Source: Acidimicrobiaceae bacterium (GTDB taxonomy: Bacteria > Actinomycetota > Acidimicrobiia > Acidimicrobiales > UBA8190). From it: a stretch of 64,000 nt of DNA. The DNA lies in assembly GCA_003151475.1 (NCBI GenBank), contig PLXQ01000034.1, positions 201,096 through 265,095 of the forward strand, written 5' to 3'. Below are positions 48,938 to 57,876 of this stretch, in pieces. A program made the position numbers and the translations under genes. The notes below the pieces were generated by a model. That model did no database searches. It was not told the origin of the DNA and worked only from the letters and a program-made list of their open reading frames with translations. Each line of letters begins with the position of its first letter. Position 1 is the stretch's first letter.

Positions 48938-50119
48938 ACTTTGATCCGTATCGGTGGCGTCCTGATGGCATCAGGGCTGGTCCTCGCTGCGTGTAGTTCG
49001 ACCAACAACTCGGGCTCAGGTTCGACCAGCACCACCACAACCGCCGGTGGGGGTGGAGGTAGCGCCGCCAGCGCCCTGAAGGCGGCTGTGGCCGCCACCA
49101 CGGCCGGCTACAAGGGAACGAGTGGGACCGTCGGTCCGAAGTCCCGGCCGGCGGCAAAGAACAAGACCATCGCCATCATCTCGGCCGGCCAATTGGCCGA
49201 CAGCAACTCCGTACCCTCCAACGGCGCTCTGGAAGCGGCCAAGGCCATCGGCTGGAACGCCACCATCTATGACGCACAGCTCAAGCCGGCCATGTACGCG
49301 CCGCTCGTGCGTCAAGCCATCGCTGCCCACGTGAACGGGATCATTCTCGACGCCATCGACTGCGACACGGTGAAACAGCCTCTGGAAGAGGCCAAGGCGG
49401 CCGGTATCGCCGTCACGGCCATGTACGCCTTCGACTGCAATGACCCGCACGCCGGTGGGGGGACCACCAGCCTGTTCAGCGCCGTCACCAGCTATGGAGC
49501 CCAGCACGCCAACCTCGACGCCTTCACCGAGTCCTACGGGGCCGACCAGGCCAACTACGTCATCGCCAAGTCGAACAACACGGCGAAGATCATTGCCGTC
49601 CAGGACCCCGAGTTCACGGTGCTCTATTACACGCTGAAGGGCTTTGCCGACACCATCGCCGCCTCACACGGCTCCCAGATCGTGGCCACCTTGGACATCA
49701 CCCAGGAAGACATCCTCGACGGTAACGTGAAGACGAAGATCCAGTCCGAGATCCTGCGTTACCCACAGGCCAACTGGATCAAGAGCCCCTTCACCTACGC
49801 CACCACGATCGGTATCGTCCCGGCGCTCGGCGCCAACCCGAACCACTTGAGCGTCATGGGTGGCGAGGGCTTTCACGACGAGCTCGACCTGGTGCGTCAG
49901 GGCAAGATCACCGCCACCAACGCCATCTCGTCGAACTGGACGGGCTGGGCCTCCGTCGACACGCTGAACAGCGTGTTCGACCATCAGAAGTCGGCCGATA
50001 GCGGAATCGGATGGACGCTCGTCGACGCCACCCACAACCTGCCCACCGACCCGAACGAGGACTTCACGCCGCTGGTCGACTACAAGGCCGAGTACAAAAA
50101 GGCGTGGGGAGTGGGCTGA
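48908..50119 (+). CDS. sugar ABC transporter substrate-binding lipoprotein (RbsB type)
   Basis: 403 residues. The first ATG at 48908 is preceded by GGGAGGGAG, a strong ribosome site. Its first 15 bases are duplicated in frame (MTRKG twice). The lipobox is LVLAAC at residues ~24-29. A Ser/Thr/Gly linker follows, then the type 1 sugar-binding fold (NKTIAIISAGQLADSNSV, NGIILDAIDCDTVKQPLEEAKAAGIAVTAMYAFDC). It is the receptor for the two genes downstream. Ligand not determinable; amino sugars or pentoses are likely from the neighbouring nagB. Overlaps the ATPase start by one base (TGATG). Confidence 0.92.
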   Translation: MTRKGMTRKGTLIRIGGVLMASGLVLAACSSTNNSGSGSTSTTTTAGGGGGSAASALKAAVAATTAGYKGTSGTVGPKSRPAAKNKTIAIISAGQLADSNSVPSNGALEAAKAIGWNATIYDAQLKPAMYAPLVRQAIAAHVNGIILDAIDCDTVKQPLEEAKAAGIAVTAMYAFDCNDPHAGGGTTSLFSAVTSYGAQHANLDAFTESYGADQANYVIAKSNNTAKIIAVQDPEFTVLYYTLKGFADTIAASHGSQIVATLDITQEDILDGNVKTKIQSEILRYPQANWIKSPFTYATTIGIVPALGANPNHLSVMGGEGFHDELDLVRQGKITATNAISSNWTGWASVDTLNSVFDHQKSADSGIGWTLVDATHNLPTDPNEDFTPLVDYKAEYKKAWGVG

Positions 50120-51729
50120 TGAACGGGGCCGGCGGGCCCGGTGACCCAGCCGACTCCGGCCAGGAGGCACCGGCCGAGCATGTAGAAACGACCGCAGCGT
50201 CACCTTCGGGGGTGGCCCTGCGGATCGACCACATGTCGAAAACGTTCCCCGGAACCCGGGCGCTCGACGATGTCTCGTTCGAGATCAAGTCCGGCGAGAT
50301 CCACGCGCTCGTCGGGGGCAACGGTTCGGGCAAGTCGACCCTCATCAAGATCCTGGCCGGCGTCTACCACGCCGACCCCGGTGGCACGATCACGGTGGGC
50401 GACAAGACGTTGGCCGCCGACCACACCACGCCGGCCAAGGCAAAGGCCCTGGGCCTCCACTTCGTGCACCAGAACCCGGGGGTGTTCCCCGCACTGTCGG
50501 TAGCCGAGAACATGGTGATCGGGCACGGCTTCGAAACCCGGGCCGGGGGATCGATCAAGTGGCGAGCCCTGCGTCGTCAAACCCAGGCCCTGCTCGACCG
50601 CTACGAGATCCAGGTGCGGCCCGAGGCCCTGGTGCGGTCCCTGCGACCGGCCGAGCGCGCCATGGTGGCCATCGCCCGCGCCCTGCAGGACCAAGAAGGC
50701 CAACACACGGGCGTGCTCGTGCTGGACGAACCGACGGCGTCGTTGCCCCGCGCCGAGGTGGTGCGGCTCATGGGCGCACTGAACCGCTTTGCCGCCGCCG
50801 GTCAGACGATCCTGTTCGTCAGCCACCGGTTGGACGAGGTGATCGACACCGCCGCCCAGGCAACGGTGTTGCGTGACGGGAGACTGGCCGGGACCCTGGT
50901 GGACAACGAAATCACCGAGGGAAGGCTCATCGAGCTCATCGCCGGCCGCGCCCTTGACCGCATGTACCCGGTCATGCCCCCGGTGGAGTCCGACGAGATC
51001 GTCCTCGAGGCCAAGGGACTCACCGGCGGCCCTCTCCACGGCGTCGACTTCGAGCTACGCCGGGGGGAGGTGCTCGGCATCGCCGGGCTCCTCGGTTCGG
51101 GTCGCTCCGAGTTGCTCAAGATGATCTTCGGCGCCTATCCGATCCGGTCGGGCACGTTGGAATTCGACGGCCGACCGGTCAAGCTCCGCGACATCGGCGA
51201 CGCCCTGGACCTCGGAATCGCCTACGTCCCCGAGGACCGAAGCGGCGAAGCGGCCTTCCTCGACCAGACCCTGGCCGACAATGTGGTCGCCTCATCCATC
51301 GGTCGGTACTGGCGCGGCGGGCTTCTGCGCAATCGGGCCATCGACGCCGACGCCCGCGACATCATCCACCAATACTTCATCCGTGCTTCGTCGGAAAAGC
51401 AGAAGATGGGCACCCTGTCCGGAGGCAACCAGCAGAAGGTCGTCGTGGCCCGGTGGCTGAGCCGCAACCCGCGTGTGCTTCTACTCGACGAGCCCACCCA
51501 AGGCGTCGACGTCAATGCCCGAGCCGAGATCTATCAGCTGATCAGCACCGCTGTCGGCAAGGGATGCTCCGTTCTCCTGGTGACAAGCGACTTCGAAGAG
51601 TTGTCACGGGTGGCTGACCGGGCCATCGTGCTGAGAGGTGGTCGGGTGGGCGCCGAACTGCGTGGGACCGATATCGAGGCCGTCCGCCTCACCGAATTGG
51701 CCTTCAGCACCCAGGAGGTGGCTACATGA
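50119..51729 (+). CDS. sugar ABC transporter ATPase, two-domain RbsA/MglA type
   Basis: 536 residues with two ABC domains. Domain 1 (~35-270): Walker A GGNGSGKST, signature region LRPAERAMVAIARAL (lacks the canonical LSGGQ), Walker B VLVLDEPTASL. Domain 2 (~290-530): degenerate Walker A GLLGSGRSE, signature LSGGNQQK, Walker B LLLLDEPTQGVD. The split of canonical motifs between domains is normal in this family. It powers import by the permease that follows, with ATGA coupling (51726). The N-terminal ~35 residues are a low-complexity extension. Confidence 0.95.
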   Translation: MNGAGGPGDPADSGQEAPAEHVETTAASPSGVALRIDHMSKTFPGTRALDDVSFEIKSGEIHALVGGNGSGKSTLIKILAGVYHADPGGTITVGDKTLAADHTTPAKAKALGLHFVHQNPGVFPALSVAENMVIGHGFETRAGGSIKWRALRRQTQALLDRYEIQVRPEALVRSLRPAERAMVAIARALQDQEGQHTGVLVLDEPTASLPRAEVVRLMGALNRFAAAGQTILFVSHRLDEVIDTAAQATVLRDGRLAGTLVDNEITEGRLIELIAGRALDRMYPVMPPVESDEIVLEAKGLTGGPLHGVDFELRRGEVLGIAGLLGSGRSELLKMIFGAYPIRSGTLEFDGRPVKLRDIGDALDLGIAYVPEDRSGEAAFLDQTLADNVVASSIGRYWRGGLLRNRAIDADARDIIHQYFIRASSEKQKMGTLSGGNQQKVVVARWLSRNPRVLLLDEPTQGVDVNARAEIYQLISTAVGKGCSVLLVTSDFEELSRVADRAIVLRGGRVGAELRGTDIEAVRLTELAFSTQEVAT

Positions 51730-52790
51730 GCGTCGTGGCCGACGCACCGACCGGAGAAGGAGCGCCCATCGGTAGCGGGCCTTCGGGGCCCGGTGCCCAT
51801 GGGAACCAGGTCCGGAGCCAGAGCCGCGAACGTCTGCTGGCATTCACCGAGCGCTACGCCCTTGTGGTTCTTTTCATCGCCACTTTCGCGTTCTTCAGCT
51901 TTTGGTCCAAGACGTCGGGCACCTTCCCCCACGCCACCAACATCAAGAACGTCCTCGGCAACGAAGCCGTCACCGGCATCCTGGCCCTGGCCATCATGAT
52001 CCCCCTCGTCTGCGGGGAGTTCGACTTCTCGGTCGGCAACATCGCCGGACTGACCCAGGTTCTGTGCGCCGGGTTCATGGCGCGACTCGGTATGCCGGTG
52101 GTGCTCGCCATCCTCATCCCCATCGGCATCGGCGCCTTCATCGGCCTGGCCAACGGCAACACCGTGGCCCGGATAGGGGTGAACTCCCTGATCGTCACCC
52201 TCGGTATCTCGTCGGTGCTCCTCGGCATCGTGGAGTGGTACACGGGCGGCCAATCGATCATCAACAACATCTCGCCCGGCTTGATCAAATTCGGGTCCGG
52301 CCAATGGTTCGGGCTCCCCCGGACCATCTTTTACTTGGCCATCGTGGCCATCGTCGTGCATTACATGCTCGAACACACCCCCTTCGGGCGTTACCTCTAC
52401 AGCATCGGGTCGAACCGCGACGCGGCCCGTCTGGTGGGACTGCCGGTCCAGAGGTATGTGCTGCTGTCGTTCATGATGTCGGGTGCGCTGGCCGGCATCG
52501 CCGGCGTCTTACTGGTGGCCTACAACGGCACGGGGAGCCCGCAGGTGGGCACGATCCTCGACACCCTGCAAGCCCTGGCTGCCGCCTACCTGGGTGCCAC
52601 CGCCATCAAGCCGGGGCGCTTCAACGTCTTGGGCACCATGATCGCCATCTTCTTCCTGGCTTACACCGTCACCGGCCTGTCGCTGGCCGGGGTGGCTGAC
52701 TGGATCAACAACGTGTTCGACGGCGGGGCGCTCTTCCTGGCCGTCCTCGTGTCGACGATCATCGGCCGCCGCAGGGCCGGGACCGGCTGA
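51726..52790 (+). CDS. sugar ABC transporter permease (RbsC type)
   Basis: 354 residues, about ten hydrophobic spans. Family landmarks are GEFDFSVGNIAGLTQV, the NSLIVTLGISSVLLG segment, YSIGSNRDAARLVGLPVQRYVLLSFMMSG (EAA-like cytoplasmic loop) and AAYLGATAIKPGRFNVLGTMIAIFFL. A homodimer of this subunit forms the pore. A long hydrophilic N-terminus (~45 residues) precedes the first span. Last gene of the three-gene transporter. Confidence 0.95.
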   Translation: MSVVADAPTGEGAPIGSGPSGPGAHGNQVRSQSRERLLAFTERYALVVLFIATFAFFSFWSKTSGTFPHATNIKNVLGNEAVTGILALAIMIPLVCGEFDFSVGNIAGLTQVLCAGFMARLGMPVVLAILIPIGIGAFIGLANGNTVARIGVNSLIVTLGISSVLLGIVEWYTGGQSIINNISPGLIKFGSGQWFGLPRTIFYLAIVAIVVHYMLEHTPFGRYLYSIGSNRDAARLVGLPVQRYVLLSFMMSGALAGIAGVLLVAYNGTGSPQVGTILDTLQALAAAYLGATAIKPGRFNVLGTMIAIFFLAYTVTGLSLAGVADWINNVFDGGALFLAVLVSTIIGRRRAGTG

Positions 52791-52835
52791 CCCCGACCTT
52801 GCCATCGCTCCGCACCCACTGAGAAGGATTGCACT

Positions 52836-53261
52836 ATGGCTCGCAACACCAAGACGGATCAGCTGCGCGGTGTCCAGATGTTCTCGGCCTGCACCGACAA
52901 GGAGCTGGCGCAGATCGCCCGGGCCTGTGACGAAGTGTCCGTCGATCCCGACGCCGTGATCGTCGAGGAAGGTGCCGAGGGCGAGGATTTCTACCTTGTC
53001 GTCACCGGCGAGGCGGCCGTCACCCGGGGCGGACAGCCTGTGGCCACGGTGGTGTCGGGGGAGTACTTCGGAGAGCTCTCCTTGCTCGACCCCGGGCCCC
53101 GTAATGCCACGGTGACGGCGAAGACCGCCATGTCGCTGCTCAAACTGGGCCGGAGCGAGTTCGGTGCCGTCCTCGACTCGTGGCCCGGAGTGGCCCACAA
53201 GCTGCTCGAGCAGATGGCGAAGCGGCTCCGCCAGGCGGACGAGCGGGCCGTCACCAACTAG
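52836..53261 (+). CDS. cyclic-nucleotide-binding domain protein
   Basis: 141 residues, one CNB/CAP-type beta-roll: FSACTDKELAQIARACDEV, then GAEGEDFYLVVTGEA and GEYFGELSLLDPGPRNATVTAKT, where GELSLLD..PRNATV is the phosphate-binding cassette. There is no HTH or catalytic domain, so it works through a partner. The ribosome site GAGAAGGA precedes ATG 52836. It follows the permease gene by 45 bases and could be in the same transcript. Confidence 0.88.
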   Translation: MARNTKTDQLRGVQMFSACTDKELAQIARACDEVSVDPDAVIVEEGAEGEDFYLVVTGEAAVTRGGQPVATVVSGEYFGELSLLDPGPRNATVTAKTAMSLLKLGRSEFGAVLDSWPGVAHKLLEQMAKRLRQADERAVTN

Positions 53262-53279
53262 TCGTCGCCCCCGAAACAG

Positions 53280-53624
53280 CTACGTCGTCGACACCGCTTG
53301 GTCGGTCGATGAGGCACGAGCGGTGACGGTCAACCAATTGGTACCCGGTTGCGTCTCGACCAGACAGTGGGGCGTGCCCGCCGGGAGCAGGACCCAGTGG
53401 CCCGGTTCGAGGTGCATCCGTCGCCCCTCGACCTCGAGCGTGGCCCCGCCGTCGAGAACGAGCACCCACTCGTCGGTGTCCTGTCGGTAGTCGACGGGTC
53501 CGTCGAGCCGACCACTCAGAATCTGGTCCACGACGACCGGGCCCAGTTCGGCCAGCCGGTGCGTCTCTTCCCCGGTTGTCGGTGCGGCATCGGGGCGGCG
53601 GAGACGACCATGGGTGACAGACAT
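53280..53624 (-). CDS. single-domain cupin protein
   Basis: 114 residues from ATG 53624. The cupin barrel shows DEWVLVLDGGATLEVEG (motif 1) and MHLEPGHWVLLPAGTPHCLV (motif 2) with the metal-binding His in PHCL. No other domain. The cytoplasmic function is unknown; such proteins bind metal and act as small isomerases or sensors. Tail to tail with the CNB gene and overlapping nothing of note. Divergent from the next, truncated gene. Confidence 0.8.
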   Translation of the reverse strand: MSVTHGRLRRPDAAPTTGEETHRLAELGPVVVDQILSGRLDGPVDYRQDTDEWVLVLDGGATLEVEGRRMHLEPGHWVLLPAGTPHCLVETQPGTNWLTVTARASSTDQAVSTT

Positions 53625-53697
53625 CTGCCGAAGATACCGCCGAACGGGTGTTTCGCTATCGTCACACCGTGGGGAGCGTTCGCTTCCGGGGTCTTCG

Positions 53698-54195
53698 GTG
53701 AGACCGCGGATTAGTGCGCTCCGACTCGGATGTTCGCTGGCGGTGACATTTGTGGTCCTGTCGGCCCTGACCGATGGCACCGCCGGGGCCCGGCCGGGGC
53801 CCGGACATGTCACGTCGTCGGCGAGCACGTCGCCATCAGCGGCGCCCAGCAGTGCGAGCGTCCAGGCGGCCTACGGATTCCTCGATCTCATGATGGACAA
53901 CTTCGCCACGGGTTCCACGCTGCGCCTCGTCCAGAGCTTCACCGTCGGCGTTCTCGGACAGCAGAACTTCACCGACTCGGAAACCTATGACGACGCGCTG
54001 ATTATCGACGCCTACCTGGCCGAAGGGACCGAGGACGCCCTGGCCCGGGCCAAAGTGGTGGGCGACTCCCTGCTCTACGTGCAGGCGCACGATCCGAAGC
54101 ACGACGGGAGAATCAGAGAGGCCTATGCCCCGAAGCCGCTTACCAGCCCGAGTCAGATGAAAGTCGCGGACAAGACGGTCTCCGACCTATCGTGA
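53698..54195 (+). pseudogene. secreted protein, N-terminal fragment of a six-hairpin-type enzyme (truncated)
   Basis: 165 residues from GTG 53698. Signal peptide (RLGCSLAVTFVVLSALTDGTAGA), a Ser/Ala-rich linker, then YGFLDLMMDNFATGSTLRLVQSF and DDALIIDAYLAEGTEDALARAKVVGDSLLYVQAHD. The DDALIIDAYLA helix hairpin resembles the start of (alpha/alpha)6 enzymes of actinobacteria, which are several hundred residues longer. Here the frame ends soon after KVADKT and no other frame continues the domain, so I read it as truncated. It could instead be a short secreted helical protein. Moderate confidence only. Confidence 0.45.
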
Positions 54196-54201
54196 GTACC
54201 C

Positions 54202-54360
54202 GTGGGCTGTCTGATCGCCGTCTTTCTCCTCCTGGCATTGATCTTCGCCGGATTCGGCTTTGCCGTGCACCTCCTGTGGATCATCGCCGCCGTCTTCTTC
54301 GTCTTTTGGTTGGCCGGGTACGGCTTCGCCCGAGGACAACGCCGAGGCGGACGACGATAG
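54202..54360 (+). CDS. small conserved hydrophobic protein
   Basis: 52 residues, too short for most gene callers. The product starts GCLIAVFLLLALIFAGFGF, followed by a second hydrophobic stretch (HLLWIIAAVFFVFWLAGYGF) and an Arg/Gly-rich basic tail. This two-span peptide is widespread in Actinobacteria with no known role. GTG 54202 is six bases after the previous stop. It lies 85 bases from the end of the convergent sigma-factor operon. Confidence 0.8.
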   Translation: MGCLIAVFLLLALIFAGFGFAVHLLWIIAAVFFVFWLAGYGFARGQRRGGRR

Positions 54361-54445
54361 GACCGTCCCCCGTGATTCGGTCCGGACCCGTCCCTATGAC
54401 GCCGGGGTGCGGTGCTGATGCACCGGGCCGACTGCCTCTCGTCGA

Positions 54446-55600
54446 TCAGGGTGCCGTTGTCCCTTTGAGGTCGCCGGGATTTGATGGCGATAGGGAAACC
54501 CCTGCCGGGGACGTCGAGGGTGAGATCGGCTCCGGTGCATCCGCCGCCGCCGTGGATGTCGTCGAATCGACGACCGCCGATTGCAGGTAGACGACCCAAC
54601 CGACAACGGTGCCGACGGGGTAGTTCGCACCCGGACCGACCACCGTGTTCTGCTCGCCGAGCAAGGCGCTCGTCTGCGGATCGAAGACGAGTTCATCTTG
54701 CACTCCGTGGTCCACGTAGGCGACGCCCACACCGGTCCGACCCGAATGGTCGGTGACCGACCCGAGGGACTGGACCCCGGGGAGAGCCGCCGCCACCTGG
54801 TAGAGCGCCGATCGGAGGGCCGGTGAGGCGTCGGTCTCCCGCAACAGGTCTCCGATTTGCGTGAAGTCCTCGGCCGCCCCTGGCGGCCCACCCTCGATCT
54901 TTCGCGATGAGAGGTCGGCGGCCAGGGCCGAGGGATCGGTGGGCAGATCGGAGAGCTTCATCAGATAGAGCCCACCAGGGCCGAAGGTGGTGTCGCTCGG
55001 AGCGTGCGGGATCGACGGACTTCCGGCGGCCAACCAGGCGGCGTGGTCCCGAGCGGAAAGGAAGACCGGTTCTCCGTAGGTTTCGAACAGCCTTCCCGAA
55101 CCGTCCGGACCGACCCAGATCTGGCGGTGTTCGGGCAGCAGAACCGAGTACGACCCCTTGCCCCCGGGAGGAAGACCGGCGGTCTCGCTCTGGTACGCCT
55201 CGTCGGATTCGACGTAAAGGAATTGGCCCGGTGCGGGCACGATAACGGCAGGTTGATCGGCGGCGACGAGCGCCAGCTGCTTCAGCACGGCGGCGGCGGC
55301 CGGCGCTGGGCCACCCGGCGACCCTGGCCTCGAGACGGCCGTCAGGCCGATGGCCAGGCCCACAACCACGATAATCGCCGCGCCCTGAAGTGTCCGAAGA
55401 CGCCAACGTCCGGGTCGACGGCCGAAAGAGCGAGGGGGCGAAGCGGGGCGGCGGAGATCCGGGGCGCTCCGGGTGTCCACGGTGTCGCCCCGGGCATCGA
55501 GGGCAGCGGCCACGCGCAGCGCGTCGGCGGTCCTCTCGAGCACGTCGGGGTCGACGGGCTCCACTCGGGCGACTTCTTCGAGCAGGTGCAGAGCGTCCAT
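54446..55600 (-). CDS. CU044_5270-family protein, probable sigma-factor partner
   Basis: 384 residues. A cytoplasmic N-terminus of ~70 residues, one membrane span (LQGAAIIVVVGLAIGLTAV, ~71-89), and an outside domain that begins after AAAAVLKQLALVAADQPAV. This layout matches the CU044_5270 family encoded next to ECF sigma factors and resembles anti-sigma factors, although no zinc-binding HxxxCxxC motif is present. ATG 55600 follows AAGGAGG that lies inside the end of the sigma gene, so translation is coupled. Confidence 0.82.
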   Translation of the reverse strand: MDALHLLEEVARVEPVDPDVLERTADALRVAAALDARGDTVDTRSAPDLRRPASPPRSFGRRPGRWRLRTLQGAAIIVVVGLAIGLTAVSRPGSPGGPAPAAAAVLKQLALVAADQPAVIVPAPGQFLYVESDEAYQSETAGLPPGGKGSYSVLLPEHRQIWVGPDGSGRLFETYGEPVFLSARDHAAWLAAGSPSIPHAPSDTTFGPGGLYLMKLSDLPTDPSALAADLSSRKIEGGPPGAAEDFTQIGDLLRETDASPALRSALYQVAAALPGVQSLGSVTDHSGRTGVGVAYVDHGVQDELVFDPQTSALLGEQNTVVGPGANYPVGTVVGWVVYLQSAVVDSTTSTAAADAPEPISPSTSPAGVSLSPSNPGDLKGTTAP

Positions 55601-55602
55601 CT

Positions 55603-56172
55603 TCAGGCCTCCTTGGACCAGGAACGGGAAGAAGTGATGGTGGGAATCTCAAATGCACCTCGGAACAGCGTGCGAGCTCGGTGCAGTCGGCTGCGCGCCG
55701 TGCCCTGGGGGATGGCCAGGGCCAGGGCGACCTCGGCCGGGGTGAGATGCTCCCAGACGACGAGGAGGAGGACTTCGCGTTCGTCCTCTGACAGCGCCGC
55801 CAGCCCGCGCTGCAAAGCCATCCGCTGGGCGGCGGCGTCGATCCGGTCGTCGGCGTCCTCCCACGGATCAGAGATGGCTACCTCAGCCGAGGGGCGATAC
55901 GACCGCTGACGCCGTCGCCAGTGTGCTCGCAGAACATTACGGGCGATGCCGTACAGCCACGGTCTGGCGTCGGCCACCTGATGGTCGTAGTTCGATCGGG
56001 ACCGAAAGGCCCGGAGCCAGACATCGCTCAGCAGCTCGTCGGCATCCTGCCGGCCGGTGCGGCGGGCCAGGTACGCATGAACGGCCGGGCCGTGGTGCCA
56101 GAACAACTCCACAAAGGCGGCGGGGTCACCCGCCCGGGAGCGTTCCACCATCTCTCCGTCTGTGTCGTCCAC
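55603..56172 (-). CDS. ECF-type RNA polymerase sigma factor
   Basis: 189 residues, GTG start. Region 2 spans ~15-85 (FVELFWHHGPAVHAYLARRTGRQDADELLSDVWLRAFRS and DARPWLYGIARNVLRAHWRRRQR). Region 4 spans ~115-175 (LAALSEDEREVLLLVVWEHLTPAEVALALAIPQGTARSRLHRAR), the -35 recognition HTH. Directs transcription of a small regulon, probably including its own operon. Likely controlled by the co-encoded membrane protein. The inducing signal is unknown. Confidence 0.93.
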   Translation of the reverse strand: MDDTDGEMVERSRAGDPAAFVELFWHHGPAVHAYLARRTGRQDADELLSDVWLRAFRSRSNYDHQVADARPWLYGIARNVLRAHWRRRQRSYRPSAEVAISDPWEDADDRIDAAAQRMALQRGLAALSEDEREVLLLVVWEHLTPAEVALALAIPQGTARSRLHRARTLFRGAFEIPTITSSRSWSKEA

Positions 56173-56342
56173 CCGAATCTCCCTACGCCGCTGTCATCTC
56201 TCTATTGCGCGAGGAGATGAGAAGCGTTCGCAGTGCTCTCGCCGAGACCGGCTCTCGTCATCGGCGTGGGGCGCACAGAGGATGTTTCGGTGCTTTGCAC
56301 ACCGCTACGACAGAGACGTCGACCGCGTCAGCGGTGGCTCGG

Positions 56343-56429
56343 CGGAGGAGGTGGGATTCGAACCCACGGTGACCTTGCGACCACAACGGTTTTCGAGACC
56401 GTCCGATTCGTCCGCTCTCGCACTCCTCC
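56343..56429 (-). tRNA. tRNA-Ser(CGA)
   Basis: 87 bases without encoded CCA. Acceptor stem GGAGGAG with CTCCTCC and discriminator G73, D arm with CGAGAGCGGACGAATCG, anticodon loop CTCGAAA (anticodon CGA), a long variable arm as expected for Ser, and T arm GTGGGTTCGAATCCCAC. All stems pair. It stands 65 bases before the integrase start and may mark the chromosome/element border. Confidence 0.95.
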
Positions 56430-56459
56430 AGTGGACTTATGCACGCCGGGCCGGGGTCG

Positions 56460-56481
56460 GTCCAAACCGGGTCCAAACCGG
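56460..56481 (+). repeat. 11-bp direct repeat before the integrase
   Basis: GTCCAAACCGG twice in tandem, 14-35 bases before the integrase start. Could be arm-type integrase binding sites or an operator. Confidence 0.6.
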
Positions 56482-56494
56482 CTATCTTGAGGGC

Positions 56495-57637
56495 GTGCCG
56501 GGAAGTGTACGTGAGCGCAGTCCGGGGGTCTGGCGGGTCCGCGTCTCGACCGGCCGGGACCCCGTCACCGGGAGGTGGCGGACTACCCAGGTCACCGTTC
56601 GGGGCAGCGAGACGAAGGCGAAGAACGCTGCCGCCAAGCTGTACGCCGAGGTGGCCGACGGCCGGGCCCAGGCGACGACGAGCTCGGTGGGCCGGCTGCT
56701 CGACGACTGGGTCGCCCACTTGGAAGCCCGGGGCCGCGCCCCGAAGACGATCCACGAGTACAAGCGCCTGGCGGCCTCGATCAAGGAGACCCTCGGCCCG
56801 GTCGAGCTCCGCCGGCTGACCGGCGCCGACATTGACCGGTTCTACACGGCGCTGCGGGCCCGGGGACTGGCGCCCGTCAGCGTCCGGCATTATCACACCG
56901 CCCTCGGGGCGGCTCTCCACCAGGCCGTGCGGTGGGGGTGGATCGACCGCTCGCCGATGGAGCAGGCCACTCCCCCCGGCGTCGAGCAGGTCGAGCCCCA
57001 GGCCCCGACGGCCGAGGAGATCCGGGCCCTCGTGGTGGCGGCCGAAAACCCGAATGATCCCCGGAAGGGCAACCCCGACATGGCCGCCCTGATCTTCTGC
57101 GCGGCCACCACCGGATGCCGACGGGGCGAGCTCCTGGCGCTTCGGTGGTCAGACGTGGACCTCGAGCTCGGTGTGCTGGTCGTGCGCCGCTCGATCTCCG
57201 ACACGCCCGGGAAGGTCGAGGCCCGCACGACGAAGACGAACCGGATCCGGCGTATGGCGCTCGACCCTGCCACGGTGGCGGTCCTCACTACCCAGCGGGC
57301 CCGGGCGGCCGAGCGGTGCGATTCGCTCCGAATCGATCTGGAACCCGAGGCGTATGTCTGGTCCCAGGACGCCGACCACTCGACGCCATGGCGGCCCGAC
57401 CGGGTGACAGATGCCTTCCGCCGGCTCCGGGACGATGCCGGACTCGGCCACGTCCGGTTCCATCACTTGAGGCATTTCGCCGCCACGATGATGCTCGCCG
57501 GCGGGGTGGACGTCCGTACGGCGGCCGGCCGCCTCGGCCACGCCCAGCCCTCGGTCACGCTGAAGACCTATGCCCACGTCCTCGAGGCGCCTGACCGCAG
57601 CGCCGCCGAGCTCCTCGGGCGGGCAATGGAGGCGTGA
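56495..57637 (+). CDS. int: tyrosine recombinase/phage integrase
   Basis: 380 residues from GTG 56495. An N-terminal arm-binding AP2-like part (~1-55: RERSPGVWRVRVSTGRDPVTGR), a SAM-like core-binding domain (~60-150), and the catalytic domain (~170-375). Active-site residues are Arg209 (TTGCRRGELL), His323 and Arg326 (FHHLRH), His349 (RLGHAQ) and nucleophile Tyr359 (TLKTYAH). All are present, so it should integrate the element at an att site. The frame is open upstream across the tRNA, but the protein starts at the GTG. No excisionase is adjacent; a candidate lies at 59001. Confidence 0.95.
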   Translation: MPGSVRERSPGVWRVRVSTGRDPVTGRWRTTQVTVRGSETKAKNAAAKLYAEVADGRAQATTSSVGRLLDDWVAHLEARGRAPKTIHEYKRLAASIKETLGPVELRRLTGADIDRFYTALRARGLAPVSVRHYHTALGAALHQAVRWGWIDRSPMEQATPPGVEQVEPQAPTAEEIRALVVAAENPNDPRKGNPDMAALIFCAATTGCRRGELLALRWSDVDLELGVLVVRRSISDTPGKVEARTTKTNRIRRMALDPATVAVLTTQRARAAERCDSLRIDLEPEAYVWSQDADHSTPWRPDRVTDAFRRLRDDAGLGHVRFHHLRHFAATMMLAGGVDVRTAAGRLGHAQPSVTLKTYAHVLEAPDRSAAELLGRAMEA

Positions 57638-57724
57638 GCGAATTACAAAAATTGATGAGGCGTGTAACTACATCGGTGGCACTCGACCCTCGCGACTGCT
57701 AATTTGCCTGGTGGTTCATACAAA

Positions 57725-57756
57725 CGAAGGCCACCCCCGGACAGGGATGGCCTTCG
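57725..57756. terminator. long hairpin after the integrase
   Basis: Nine-bp stem (CGAAGGCCA with TGGCCTTCG) and extra pairing inside the loop. On the minus strand it is followed by TTTGT, so it could stop transcription leftward; on the plus strand there is no T run. Confidence 0.45.
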
Positions 57757-57836
57757 GATTCGACCGAACGGGAAGTGACCCCGGACGATCTGCTTGATCT
57801 GGTGCTCAGGGTACCAGCCGACCAGACCATCTCGCC

Positions 57837-57863
57837 GCCGCCCCCTGCCGGGCGGCTCTTTTT
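57837..57863 (+). terminator. rho-independent terminator
   Basis: Seven-bp GC stem (57837-57843 with 57850-57856), six-base loop, then TCTTTTT. Stops plus-strand transcripts that leave the integrase before the tRNA-Ser(UGA). Confidence 0.8.
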
Positions 57864-57876
57864 GTTTGGGCCACAG

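Noticed and set aside
56162..56494. Upstream extension of the integrase ORF
   Set aside because: It would translate through tRNA-Ser(CGA) in antisense and has no integrase homology before the GTG at 56495.
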